Positions 8,673 to 16,070 of a stretch of DNA of 64,000 bases are shown one piece after another. How positions within the stretch are numbered: position 1 is the stretch's first letter; every line of letters begins with the position of its first letter. Source of the stretch: Streptomyces pseudovenezuelae (lineage in GTDB: Bacteria; Actinomycetota; Actinomycetes; Streptomycetales; Streptomycetaceae); NCBI RefSeq assembly GCF_001513955.1, contig NZ_KQ948156.1, positions 62,001 to 126,000 on the forward strand, read 5' to 3'. The position numbers and the translations under genes are program-made. A model generated the notes under the pieces. That model did no database searches, had not been told where the DNA came from, and saw only the letters and a list, made by a program, of their open reading frames with translations.

Positions 8673-10403
8673 CTACGGCAGGGGCGGGTAGGCGTTCTGC
8701 ATCAGTTGCTGGAACTGGGCGGAGAACCAGTGTCCGGCCAGCGGGGCGTTCGGCAGGGACCCGGTGGGGTTGTTGCCGTTGCGGGCGTTGCCACCGTAGG
8801 TGGGGTCACACATGCGGTCGAAGCCCTTGCCCTCGTCGTTGGGAACGGCGGCGCTGGCGCCGTCGGACTCACCCGGAGGCTTGACCCACACGTAGGCGTC
8901 GATGCCGGCGGCCGGAGCCGCGGTGGGCCGTTCGCCGATGCCCGCGCCGCTCTGGTTGCACCAGTTGCCGGCATGGATGCGGCGGTCGACCCGGCTGCCG
9001 TCGACGTAGGCGTCGACCGAGGTCAGCGGGCCCGGGCCGGTGGGACGGGCGGAGCCACCCCAGCCGTTGCGGGAGGTGTCGATCAGCATCCCGATGCCGG
9101 AGTTGAACCCGGCGGCGACCAGCTTGTCGCGCAGTCCGACCGCGAAGGACTGCTCGTCCACGTACTGGTTCCAGTCCACCCACTTCGACTGGCGCACGGT
9201 CTGCCCGTTGACGCTGTCGGTGACCTTGAAGTTCGGCTCCTTCGCGGGGCTGTAGTTCGCGGTGTTGACGATGAACCCGGCCACGTCGTTCACGCTCGCG
9301 CCGTTGGTCGTGGCGACCTTGGCGAACTCCTGGACGGACGGGCCGAGGTTGCTGTCCCAGCCGAGCCAGCCGTGGTGGCCTGCGTCGATGTAGTTGTAGA
9401 CGTTCGGGATGGCGCCGAGCTTGTCCAGGGCGTAGGAGACGCCCTTCTCGTAGTTGCCGTTGCTCTTCATGGTCACGCAGGCGTCGGTGGTGGTGGGGGT
9501 ACCGCCGGCATTGGTGACCAGGTTGGGCAGCGAGTCGGGCTCGATGACGGTGGCGATCCGCAGACCCGCGTACTTGGACTCGGACAGGAGGGAGGCGATG
9601 GGGTCGATGTACTGGGACTTGTACTTGTCGAGGTCGCCCGGGCCGAGTTCGCCGTTGGAGGCGAGGGCTGCGCAGTCGCGGCCCGGAAGGTCGTAGATGA
9701 CCAGCTGGACGACCAGGTCACCGGAGCCCTTCTGCTTCAGCGCCTCGTCGAGGTGGGCTCGCAGCCCCATGCCTCCGTTGACGCCGTTGATCGCCGCGAT
9801 CCGGTCCAGCCAGACGGCGGTGGGCTGGTTGGCGATCTTGCTGCCGCCCGGTTCGGCCGCGGCCTTGGCGGACCACTCCGGGTTCACATAGACCTTGGCC
9901 CCGGAGTAGGGGTTGGCGGCCTGGGGTCCGGTCGGACCGGGGTCCGTCGGGCCCGGGTCGGTGGGGCCGGGGTCGGTCGGTCCGCCGTCGACGTTGCAGG
10001 TCACGCCGTCGAGGGTGAAGGTGGCCGGGACGGCGTTGGTGCCGCTGTAGGAGGCCTGGAAGCCGAAGCTGACCGAACCGCCGGTGGCGAGCGTGCCGTT
10101 GTAGCTCTCGTTGGCGGCGGTGACCGAGGTCCCGCTCTGGCTGACCTTCGCGTTCCAGCCGTTGGTGACCTTCTGGTTACCGCCGTACGACCACTTCACC
10201 GACCAACTGGACTTGGACGCGCTGTTGTTGGTGACGGTCACGGCGGTGGTGAAGCCGGTGTCCCACTGGTTCTGCACCTTGTAGTCCACAGTGCAGGGTG
10301 CCGCGGAGACGGCGGCGCCGGCCGGTGCCGTGAGGATCGCCGTCCCCGACGTCCCGGCGAGAACCGCCAGGGCAGCGAGAAGTGACATTCTGGTGCGACT
10401 CAT
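8673..10403 (-). CDS. Secreted GH6 cellulase (cellobiohydrolase type) with N-terminal CBM2
   Basis: A 576-residue secreted protein. After a signal peptide (residues 1-33, cleavage near AGAAVSAA) comes a CBM2 cellulose-binding domain (about 35-140), a PTDPG-repeat linker, and a GH6 catalytic domain from about 164. GH6 motifs are YDLPGRDCAALASNGEL and VIEPDSLPNLVTN; the Asp of EPDSL is the family's general acid. Overall length and loops resemble exo-acting Cel6B-type enzymes, though endo activity cannot be excluded. The ATG at 10403 follows AAGGA. It is divergent from the GH48 gene, with a near-consensus CebR box between, so it is probably repressed by CebR until cellobiose or cellotriose is present. 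Confidence 0.93.
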   Translation of the reverse strand: MSRTRMSLLAALAVLAGTSGTAILTAPAGAAVSAAPCTVDYKVQNQWDTGFTTAVTVTNNSASKSSWSVKWSYGGNQKVTNGWNAKVSQSGTSVTAANESYNGTLATGGSVSFGFQASYSGTNAVPATFTLDGVTCNVDGGPTDPGPTDPGPTDPGPTGPQAANPYSGAKVYVNPEWSAKAAAEPGGSKIANQPTAVWLDRIAAINGVNGGMGLRAHLDEALKQKGSGDLVVQLVIYDLPGRDCAALASNGELGPGDLDKYKSQYIDPIASLLSESKYAGLRIATVIEPDSLPNLVTNAGGTPTTTDACVTMKSNGNYEKGVSYALDKLGAIPNVYNYIDAGHHGWLGWDSNLGPSVQEFAKVATTNGASVNDVAGFIVNTANYSPAKEPNFKVTDSVNGQTVRQSKWVDWNQYVDEQSFAVGLRDKLVAAGFNSGIGMLIDTSRNGWGGSARPTGPGPLTSVDAYVDGSRVDRRIHAGNWCNQSGAGIGERPTAAPAAGIDAYVWVKPPGESDGASAAVPNDEGKGFDRMCDPTYGGNARNGNNPTGSLPNAPLAGHWFSAQFQQLMQNAYPPLP

Positions 10404-10834
10404 CAGTGTGGGTCCTTTGTGTGGTGAGGGTTGTCGGTCGAGGGCGCGCAGGTGATCGCGCAGGCCGATGCCGTACCCGGTGCGCGTGCCGCCGTGGAGG
10501 CATCGCGGGCGGCCCCGCGGAGCTGTCCCAGGCGTCCGAAGGTGCAGGTGCAGCAGCAGCTCCCACTCGGGCACGAGTGGTGGAGCTGCCGGGCGGTGGC
10601 GAGGTTGCCGGCCCGGTCAACGGGCCCGTCGGTCGGCCACCTGTCCGGGTGTCGGAGTGCGTCGGAGCGTTCGACGCCGAGCGGCTCGTGACTCTTGCCA
10701 TCGGCGTCCACGAGCCTCTCGCCCGGGACTTGCGGCGCAGACGTGCAGGTGAACTGGAGTGCAGTCGAGCGAAGGGGGGTGTCGCATGAGCGACTCCTAG
10801 CAGCTTGGCGCGCCGTGACGGCCGCGTCGACTGA

Positions 10835-10848
10835 TGGAAGCGCTCCCA
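10835..10848. promoter_or_regulatory. CebR-type operator (one mismatch), GH6 side
   Basis: TGGAAGCGCTCCCA differs by one base from the palindromic CebR box TGGGAGCGCTCCCA of Streptomyces. It lies downstream of a TTGACG element for leftward transcription, so it could block the GH6 promoter. Confidence 0.85.
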
Positions 10849-10949
10849 CTGGTGCGAACGAAGCTAGCGTCAACCGCCACCGTTTCACAGGGTTGTTACT
10901 TAAGTTTTTTCGTCAGGTTCAGTTCAAAACGATTCAACTCCTCAACGTC

Positions 10950-10978
10950 TTGACGGGGTAAGCCTCCATCCTCACTAT
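10950..10978 (+). promoter_or_regulatory. Promoter of the GH48 gene
   Basis: TTGACG (10950-10955), a 17-bp spacer and CACTAT (10973-10978). The -10 abuts the CebR box at 10978-10991, so repressor binding would cover the transcription start. Confidence 0.65.
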
Positions 10979-10991
10979 GGGAGCGCTCCCA
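10978..10991. promoter_or_regulatory. Perfect CebR operator, GH48 side
   Basis: TGGGAGCGCTCCCA is an exact 14-bp palindrome matching the known CebR box. It overlaps the predicted start of GH48 transcription, 55 bp upstream of the ATG. Confidence 0.93.
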
Positions 10992-11045
10992 CTGGTTCAA
11001 GCCTTGACCCCCACCAAGTCGCCCCTCGCGAGGAGGACCAGAACC

Positions 11046-13964
11046 ATGGATCCAGGACGTAGGCGCAGAGCTGCGCGGCGGCTGTGGACCGCTGTCGCGG
11101 CCGCGTTCGCCCTGCCTCTGTCGATGCTTGCCACCAGTTCAACGCCCGCTCAGGCGGCGGGCGTTCAGTGCAGCGTCGACTACAGGACCAATGACTGGGG
11201 TTCCGGTTTCACCGCCGACCTCACCATCACCAACCGTGGAACCGACGCGATCAACGGCTGGACGCTGACGTACGCCTACGCGGGCAACCAGAAGCTGAGC
11301 AACGGCTGGAACGGCACCTGGTCCCAGTCCGGCCAGGCGATCACCGTGAAGGACGCCGGCTACAACGGCACCATCGCGGCGGGCGCCGCCGTCTCCGCCG
11401 GGGCCCAGTTCAGCTACAGCGGCGCCAACACCGCGCCCACGGCCTTCGCGGTCAACGGCACCACCTGCACCGGCGCGCACCAGCCGCCGGTCACCGTGCT
11501 GACCAGCCCGAAGCCGGGTGCGGTGTACTCACAGGGCGACGCGATCCCGCTCGCGGCGACCGCCGCCGCGGCCGACAACGCGACGATCGGCAAGGTCGAG
11601 TTCTACGACGACACGACCCTGCTGGGCACCGACACCACCGCGCCGTACGCGCTCTCGACCTCCACCTTGTCCGTGGGCAGTCATTCGCTGGTGGCGAAGG
11701 CGTACGACAGCCTGGGTGCCTCCGCCGTCTCGACCCCGGTCGGCGTCACGGTGGCCTCGGGTCCCGCCCTGGTGGCCTCGCCGGGTCAACTGGGCGTCCA
11801 GCAGGGCAAGTCGGGCACCTTCACGCTCAAGCTGTCCTCGCAGCCGAGCGCCGACGTCACCGTCACCACGGCCCGGACCGAAGGCAATGCGGGGCTGTCC
11901 GTGACGGGCGGATCGTCGCTGACCTTCACACCGTCGAACTGGAACACCGCGCAGACGGTGACGGTGACGGCCGACTCCTCGGGCACGGGGGCGGCTACCT
12001 TCACCTCCACCGCGGCCGGTTATGCCAAGGCGACGGTCACCGTGACGGAGCTGGCTGCCTCCAAGGCGTACGACGCCCGTTTCCTGGATCTGTACGGCAA
12101 GATCACCAACCCGGCGAACGGCTACTTCTCTCCCGAGGGCATCCCGTACCACTCGGTGGAGACGCTGATCGTGGAGGCCCCGGACCAGGGGCACGAGACG
12201 ACGTCGGAGGCGTACAGCTACCTCCTGTGGCTGCAGGCCATGTACGGCAAGGTGACCGGTGACTGGTCCAAGTTCAACGGTGCCTGGGACATCATGGAGA
12301 AGTACATGATCCCCACGCACGCCGACCAGCCGACCAACTCCTTCTACAACGCCTCCAAGCCGGCCACCTACGGTCCTGAGGCGGACACGCCGAACGAGTA
12401 CCCGACGAAGCTGGACCAGTCCGTGCCGGTCGGTTCGGACCCGCTCGCGGCCGAGCTGAAGTCGACGTACAACACGGACGACGTCTACGGCATGCACTGG
12501 CTGCAGGACGTCGACAACGTCTACGGCTACGGCGACACCCCTGGCGGCACCTGCGAGGGCGGTCCCACGGCCAAGGGTCCCTCGTACATCAACACCTTCC
12601 AGCGCGGTCCGCAGGAGTCGGTGTGGGAGACCGTTCCGCAGCCGACCTGCGACGCCTTCAAGTACGGCGGCAAGAACGGCTACCTGGACCTGTTCACCGG
12701 CGACTCCAGCTACGCCAAGCAGTGGAAGTACACCGACGCCCCGGACGCCGACGCGCGCGCGGTGCAGGCCGCGTACTGGGCCGACCTGTGGGCCAAGCAG
12801 CAGGGCAAGGGCTCCGACGTCTCCGGGACCGTCGGCAAGGCGGCCAAGATGGGCGACTACCTGCGCTACGCCATGTACGACAAGTACTTCAAGAAGATCG
12901 GCAACTGTGCCGGTCCGTCCACCTGCCCGGCCGGCACCGGCAAGGACGCCTCGCACTACCTGCTGTCCTGGTACTACGCCTGGGGCGGTTCGACCGATAC
13001 GAGTGGAGGCTGGGCCTGGCGCATCGGATCCAGCTACGCGCACGGCGGTTACCAGAACCCGCTGGCGGCGTACGCACTCAGCAATTACGCCGACCTGAAG
13101 CCCAAGTCGGCGACGAGCGCGGCGGACTGGAGCAAGTCGCTGACCCGGCAGCTGGAGTTCTACCGCTGGCTGCAGTCCGATGAGGGCGCGATCGCCGGTG
13201 GCGCGACCAACAGCTGGGCGGGCCGCTACGCGACTCCTCCGGCCGGCACGTCGACCTTCTACGGCATGTACTACGACGAGCAGCCCGTCTACCACGACCC
13301 GCCGTCCAACCAGTGGTTCGGCTTCCAGGCGTGGTCGATGGAGCGGGTGGCGGAGCTCTACCAGCAGACGGGGAACGCGCAGGCCAAGGCCGTCCTGGAC
13401 AAGTGGGTCAAGTGGGCGCTGTCCCAGACCACGATCAACCCGGACGGCACCTACCGGATCCCCTCGACCCTGCAGTGGTCGGGCCAGCCCGACACCTGGA
13501 ACGCGTCGAGCCCCGGCGCCAACAGCGGGCTCCACGTCACCGTCGCCGACTACACCAATGACGTCGGGGTGGCGGCCGCGTTCGCCAAGACCCTGACGTA
13601 CTACGGTGCCAAGTCCGGTGACACGAAGGCCAAGTCGACGGCGAAGGCTCTGCTGGACGGCATGTGGGCGAACTACCAGGACAGTCTGGGCGTCGCGGTC
13701 CCGGAGACCAGGACCGACTACAGCCGGTTCGACGACAGCGTGTACGTGCCGAGCACCTTCAGCGGCAAGATGCCCAACGGTGACGCGATCACGTCGTCGT
13801 CGACCTTCGCGTCGCTGCGCTCCTTCTACAAGAACGACCCGGCCTGGTCGAAGATCGAGGCGTACCTCAAGGGCGGAGCCGCCCCCGTCTTCACCTACCA
13901 CCGGTTCTGGGCCCAGGCGGACATAGCCCTCGCCATGGGCTCGTACGCGGAGCTGCTCGAATGA
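11046..13964 (+). CDS. Secreted GH48 cellulase (reducing-end cellobiohydrolase) with CBM2
   Basis: A 972-residue secreted processive exocellulase. A signal peptide with an R-rich n-region (about 1-38) is followed by a CBM2 (about 40-140), a bacterial Ig-like domain (about 147-235), a second beta-sandwich module (about 237-335) and the GH48 (alpha/alpha)6 domain (about 336-972). The motif VEAPDQGHETTSEA carries the family's general-acid Glu. The ATG at 11046 follows AGGAGG, and the longer in-frame start would lack a ribosome site. GH48 enzymes act synergistically with GH6 exocellulases, which fits the divergent pairing. Regulation by CebR is predicted from the perfect box at the promoter. Confidence 0.94.
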   Translation: MDPGRRRRAARRLWTAVAAAFALPLSMLATSSTPAQAAGVQCSVDYRTNDWGSGFTADLTITNRGTDAINGWTLTYAYAGNQKLSNGWNGTWSQSGQAITVKDAGYNGTIAAGAAVSAGAQFSYSGANTAPTAFAVNGTTCTGAHQPPVTVLTSPKPGAVYSQGDAIPLAATAAAADNATIGKVEFYDDTTLLGTDTTAPYALSTSTLSVGSHSLVAKAYDSLGASAVSTPVGVTVASGPALVASPGQLGVQQGKSGTFTLKLSSQPSADVTVTTARTEGNAGLSVTGGSSLTFTPSNWNTAQTVTVTADSSGTGAATFTSTAAGYAKATVTVTELAASKAYDARFLDLYGKITNPANGYFSPEGIPYHSVETLIVEAPDQGHETTSEAYSYLLWLQAMYGKVTGDWSKFNGAWDIMEKYMIPTHADQPTNSFYNASKPATYGPEADTPNEYPTKLDQSVPVGSDPLAAELKSTYNTDDVYGMHWLQDVDNVYGYGDTPGGTCEGGPTAKGPSYINTFQRGPQESVWETVPQPTCDAFKYGGKNGYLDLFTGDSSYAKQWKYTDAPDADARAVQAAYWADLWAKQQGKGSDVSGTVGKAAKMGDYLRYAMYDKYFKKIGNCAGPSTCPAGTGKDASHYLLSWYYAWGGSTDTSGGWAWRIGSSYAHGGYQNPLAAYALSNYADLKPKSATSAADWSKSLTRQLEFYRWLQSDEGAIAGGATNSWAGRYATPPAGTSTFYGMYYDEQPVYHDPPSNQWFGFQAWSMERVAELYQQTGNAQAKAVLDKWVKWALSQTTINPDGTYRIPSTLQWSGQPDTWNASSPGANSGLHVTVADYTNDVGVAAAFAKTLTYYGAKSGDTKAKSTAKALLDGMWANYQDSLGVAVPETRTDYSRFDDSVYVPSTFSGKMPNGDAITSSSTFASLRSFYKNDPAWSKIEAYLKGGAAPVFTYHRFWAQADIALAMGSYAELLE

Positions 13965-13989
13965 GCCCCCGCTGAGGTTCCGCGTACAC

Positions 13990-14060
13990 GACTCCGTCGC
14001 CGGGAGACGGAGTCACCCCCGCCGGGCGGTCCTCGCCCCCCAGAGGGCCGCCCGGCCTTT
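13990..14060 (+). terminator. Double hairpin terminator of the GH48 gene
   Basis: Two hairpins in series: GACTCCGTC/GACGGAGTC at 13990-14014, then a longer GCCGGGCGG...CCGCCCGGC hairpin at 14021-14057 followed by TTT. This is a strong intrinsic terminator. Confidence 0.8.
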
Positions 14061-14110
14061 GTCGGGAGCGTGATCGCCACGGATGTCGCGACGGCGCCTG
14101 TCAACGGAAT

Positions 14111-14124
14111 TGGGAGCGCTCCCA
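14111..14124. promoter_or_regulatory. Perfect CebR operator in front of the GH12 pseudogene
   Basis: An exact TGGGAGCGCTCCCA. A weaker copy (TGAGGGCGCTCCCC) follows at 14128-14141. The gene it once controlled, at 14195, is broken. Confidence 0.9.
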
Positions 14125-14194
14125 AAATGAGGGCGCTCCCCTTGATCCCTGATGTGGATCTGCATGCAACAGTTGAAGCAAAGGGGCAGGGCCC

Positions 14195-14986
14195 GTCCAG
14201 AACAACCGCTGGGGCACCAGCGCCCCCCAGTGCATCGCCGTCACGGACTCCGGCTTCCGGATCACCCGGGCCGACGGATCGGTCCCGACGAACGGCGCCC
14301 CGAAGTCGTACCAGTCCGTCTGCAACGGCTGTCACTACACCAACTCCTGGCTCGACCCGACGCCCCGTACCGACGGTGTGAACCGAGATCATGATCTGGT
14401 TCAACCATGTGGGAGGCGTGCAGCCGGTCGGCTCGCAGACCGGCACCGCCTCCGTGGCCGGGCGTTCATGGCAGGTGTGGTCCGGCCGCAACGGCTCCAA
14501 CGACGTGCTGTCCTTCGTCGCGCCGTCCGCGATCGACAGCTGGAACTTCGACGTGATGGACGTCGCCCGCCAAGCGGTCTCCCGCGGACTGGCCCAGGAC
14601 AACTGGTACCTGACGAGCGTCCAGGCCGGTTTCGAGCCCTGGAACAACGGCGCGGGACTGGCGGTGACGTCGTTCTCCTCCACCGTCACCATCGGTGGCA
14701 GCGCCCCTGGCGGGCCGGGCGGAGGCTCCGGCGGCGCGTCGGCGTGCAAGGTGAACTACGGCACGAACGTGTGGCCGGGCGGCTTCACCGCCGGCGTCAC
14801 CGTGGCCAACACCGGCTCTTCCCCTGTCGACGGCTGGAAGCTCGCGTTCACAGTGCCCGCCGGGCAGCGTGAACGCGAGTGCCTGGAGCGCCGGGGTCTC
14901 CTTCGGGTTCCAGGGCACCTACGACGGCAGCTTCGCCAAACCGGCCGGCTTCAGCTCTGAACGGCACGTCCTGCACCGTGACCTGA
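14195..14986 (+). pseudogene. GH12 endoglucanase + CBM2 pseudogene
   Basis: Pieces of a GH12 cellulase close to Streptomyces CelB appear in three reading frames. VQNNRWGTSAPQC starts at 14195. SVCNGCHYTN then joins directly to WLDPTPRTDGVN near 14346, skipping roughly 40 residues that GH12 enzymes normally have. A frameshift at about 14385 (a deletion that is not a multiple of 3) restores EIMIWFNHVGG in another frame. The catalytic C-terminal half continues to SSTVTIGG. A CBM2 follows from about 14740 (CKVNYGTNVWPGGF), but has an internal deletion plus frameshift near 14868 and another shift near 14956. It ends LNGTSCTVT-stop at 14986. The signal peptide and start are absent. It cannot make an active secreted enzyme. 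Confidence 0.9.
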
Positions 14987-15030
14987 CCTCGGCGGCGGGC
15001 CGAGCGGCGGTGGACCGTGAAACGCCGACG

Positions 15031-15732
15031 CTATGCCGGATCGGCGCTCGATCGCAGGTGCTCCCGCAGCCAGTGCTCGGTGTTGCTGACGTGCAGCAGG
15101 GCCGCGGCCTGGCTCACCGCGGAGTCGCGGGTGAGGAGCGCGTGATAGATCGCCTCGTGTTCGGCGAGGGTCCGCCCGGTGGACTGGTCGTCCACCTTGC
15201 CTCGCCAGACCCGGGCGCGCAGGGTGCGGCCCGAGATGCCTTCGAGCAGGGCGAGCAGGCTCTCGTTCCCGGTGGCCGCCACCACGGAGCGGTGGAAGGC
15301 GGCGTCGTGGGCGTTCAGCCGCTCGACGTCGTCGCTCGCCTCCCGCATCGCGTCCAAGTGGCCCTTGACCTCGGCCAGTTGGTCGTCCGTGATTCTCGCG
15401 GCGGCGAGTCCGGTGGCGAGCGGTTCCAGAAGCCGACGGACCTCCATCAGATCCAGCAGGGCACCCTTGTCGCCCTGCAGCAGCTCCACCGCACCGCCGA
15501 GCCCGTCCAGCAGCAGGCTGGGCTGGAGGCTGGTCACGTAGGTGCCGTCGCCTCGGCGTACTTCGAGCACCCGGGCCACGGCCAGCGCCTTGACCGCCTC
15601 GCGGGCCAGGTTGCGGGAGAGGCCGAGCTGGGCGGCGAGTTCCGGCTCCGGGGGCAGTTTCGCGCCGGGCGACAGCGCGCCGGAGCGGATGAGCTCACGG
15701 ATCTGCCCGATGGCCCTGTCGGTCAGGGACAA
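15031..15732 (-). CDS. GntR-family regulator, FCD type (paralogue 1)
   Basis: A 233-residue FadR-subfamily regulator. The N-terminal winged HTH has PPEPELAAQLGLSRNLAREAVKAL, and the C-terminal all-helical FCD domain has the metal/ligand residues in LNAHDAAFHR and NTEHWLREHL. The TTG at 15732 sits six bases after AAGGAG, and the paralogue at 18399 begins at the same residue, which fixes the start. It is divergent from the fucosidase at 16071 and is highly similar along its length to the GntR gene at 18399. It probably regulates fucose-related genes, with a sugar-acid effector such as fuconate or a downstream ketoacid inferred. Confidence 0.9.
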   Translation of the reverse strand: MSLTDRAIGQIRELIRSGALSPGAKLPPEPELAAQLGLSRNLAREAVKALAVARVLEVRRGDGTYVTSLQPSLLLDGLGGAVELLQGDKGALLDLMEVRRLLEPLATGLAAARITDDQLAEVKGHLDAMREASDDVERLNAHDAAFHRSVVAATGNESLLALLEGISGRTLRARVWRGKVDDQSTGRTLAEHEAIYHALLTRDSAVSQAAALLHVSNTEHWLREHLRSSADPA

Positions 15733-16070
15733 CGTGAGCTCCTTCCGTGAGAGTGCCGTGCGGTCCGGTACGCGGATGGCCGGGGCGGCGCGTCGAGTGT
15801 GGCGCCGATGATACGGGAGGGTGTGCGCGGCCCGTCGGCTGGGTCGCTCCAGCGCCTCAAAACATTCTATGTTTGGTGATGAACAAAAGGCATCGAAAGC
15901 GGCATACTTGTACAAAACTGCAGGTGAGAAGCCGTTTTCATCCCTGCACACCCGTTGACATGGTGAGGACATATGGCGGACCTTCTTCCGTAACAACCGA
16001 CGCGAGGGGTGGTGGCCGTCGCGCCGGTCCCACCTCTTCCGTCTGTCTCCGTCCGTCACAGGGATGCCCG
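15733..16070. other. Divergent GntR/fucosidase intergenic region (338 bp)
   Basis: It contains a TTGTACAA palindrome at 15908-15915 and conserved block B at 15935-15998. No further gene is seen. Confidence 0.6.
15935..15998 (+). promoter_or_regulatory. 64-bp conserved upstream block B (fucosidase gene)
   Basis: The counterpart of block A at 6496-6559 (50 of 64 bases identical, no gaps). TTGACA is at 15955-15960. The block ends 72 bp before the ATG at 16071. Conservation outside coding sequence in front of two genes with the same product suggests a common regulator. Confidence 0.65.

Larger units (their letters stand above)
10404..11045. other. Divergent cellulase intergenic region (642 bp)
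   Basis: No gene is seen here. It contains two CebR-type boxes, a good promoter for the GH48 gene, and TTGACG on the minus strand (10868-10873) that may be the -35 for the GH6 gene. The remainder, about 10430-10830, is GC-rich and featureless. Confidence 0.7.

Noticed and set aside
8610..10385. Very long open frame on the plus strand antisense to the GH6 gene
   Set aside because: It is Val/Gly/Arg-rich shadow coding caused by high GC; it has no domain or ribosome site, and the opposite strand carries a clear GH6 enzyme.
11529..13901. 790-codon open frame antisense to the GH48 gene
   Set aside because: It is a shadow frame rich in Arg, Val and Gly; GH48 on the other strand explains the sequence.
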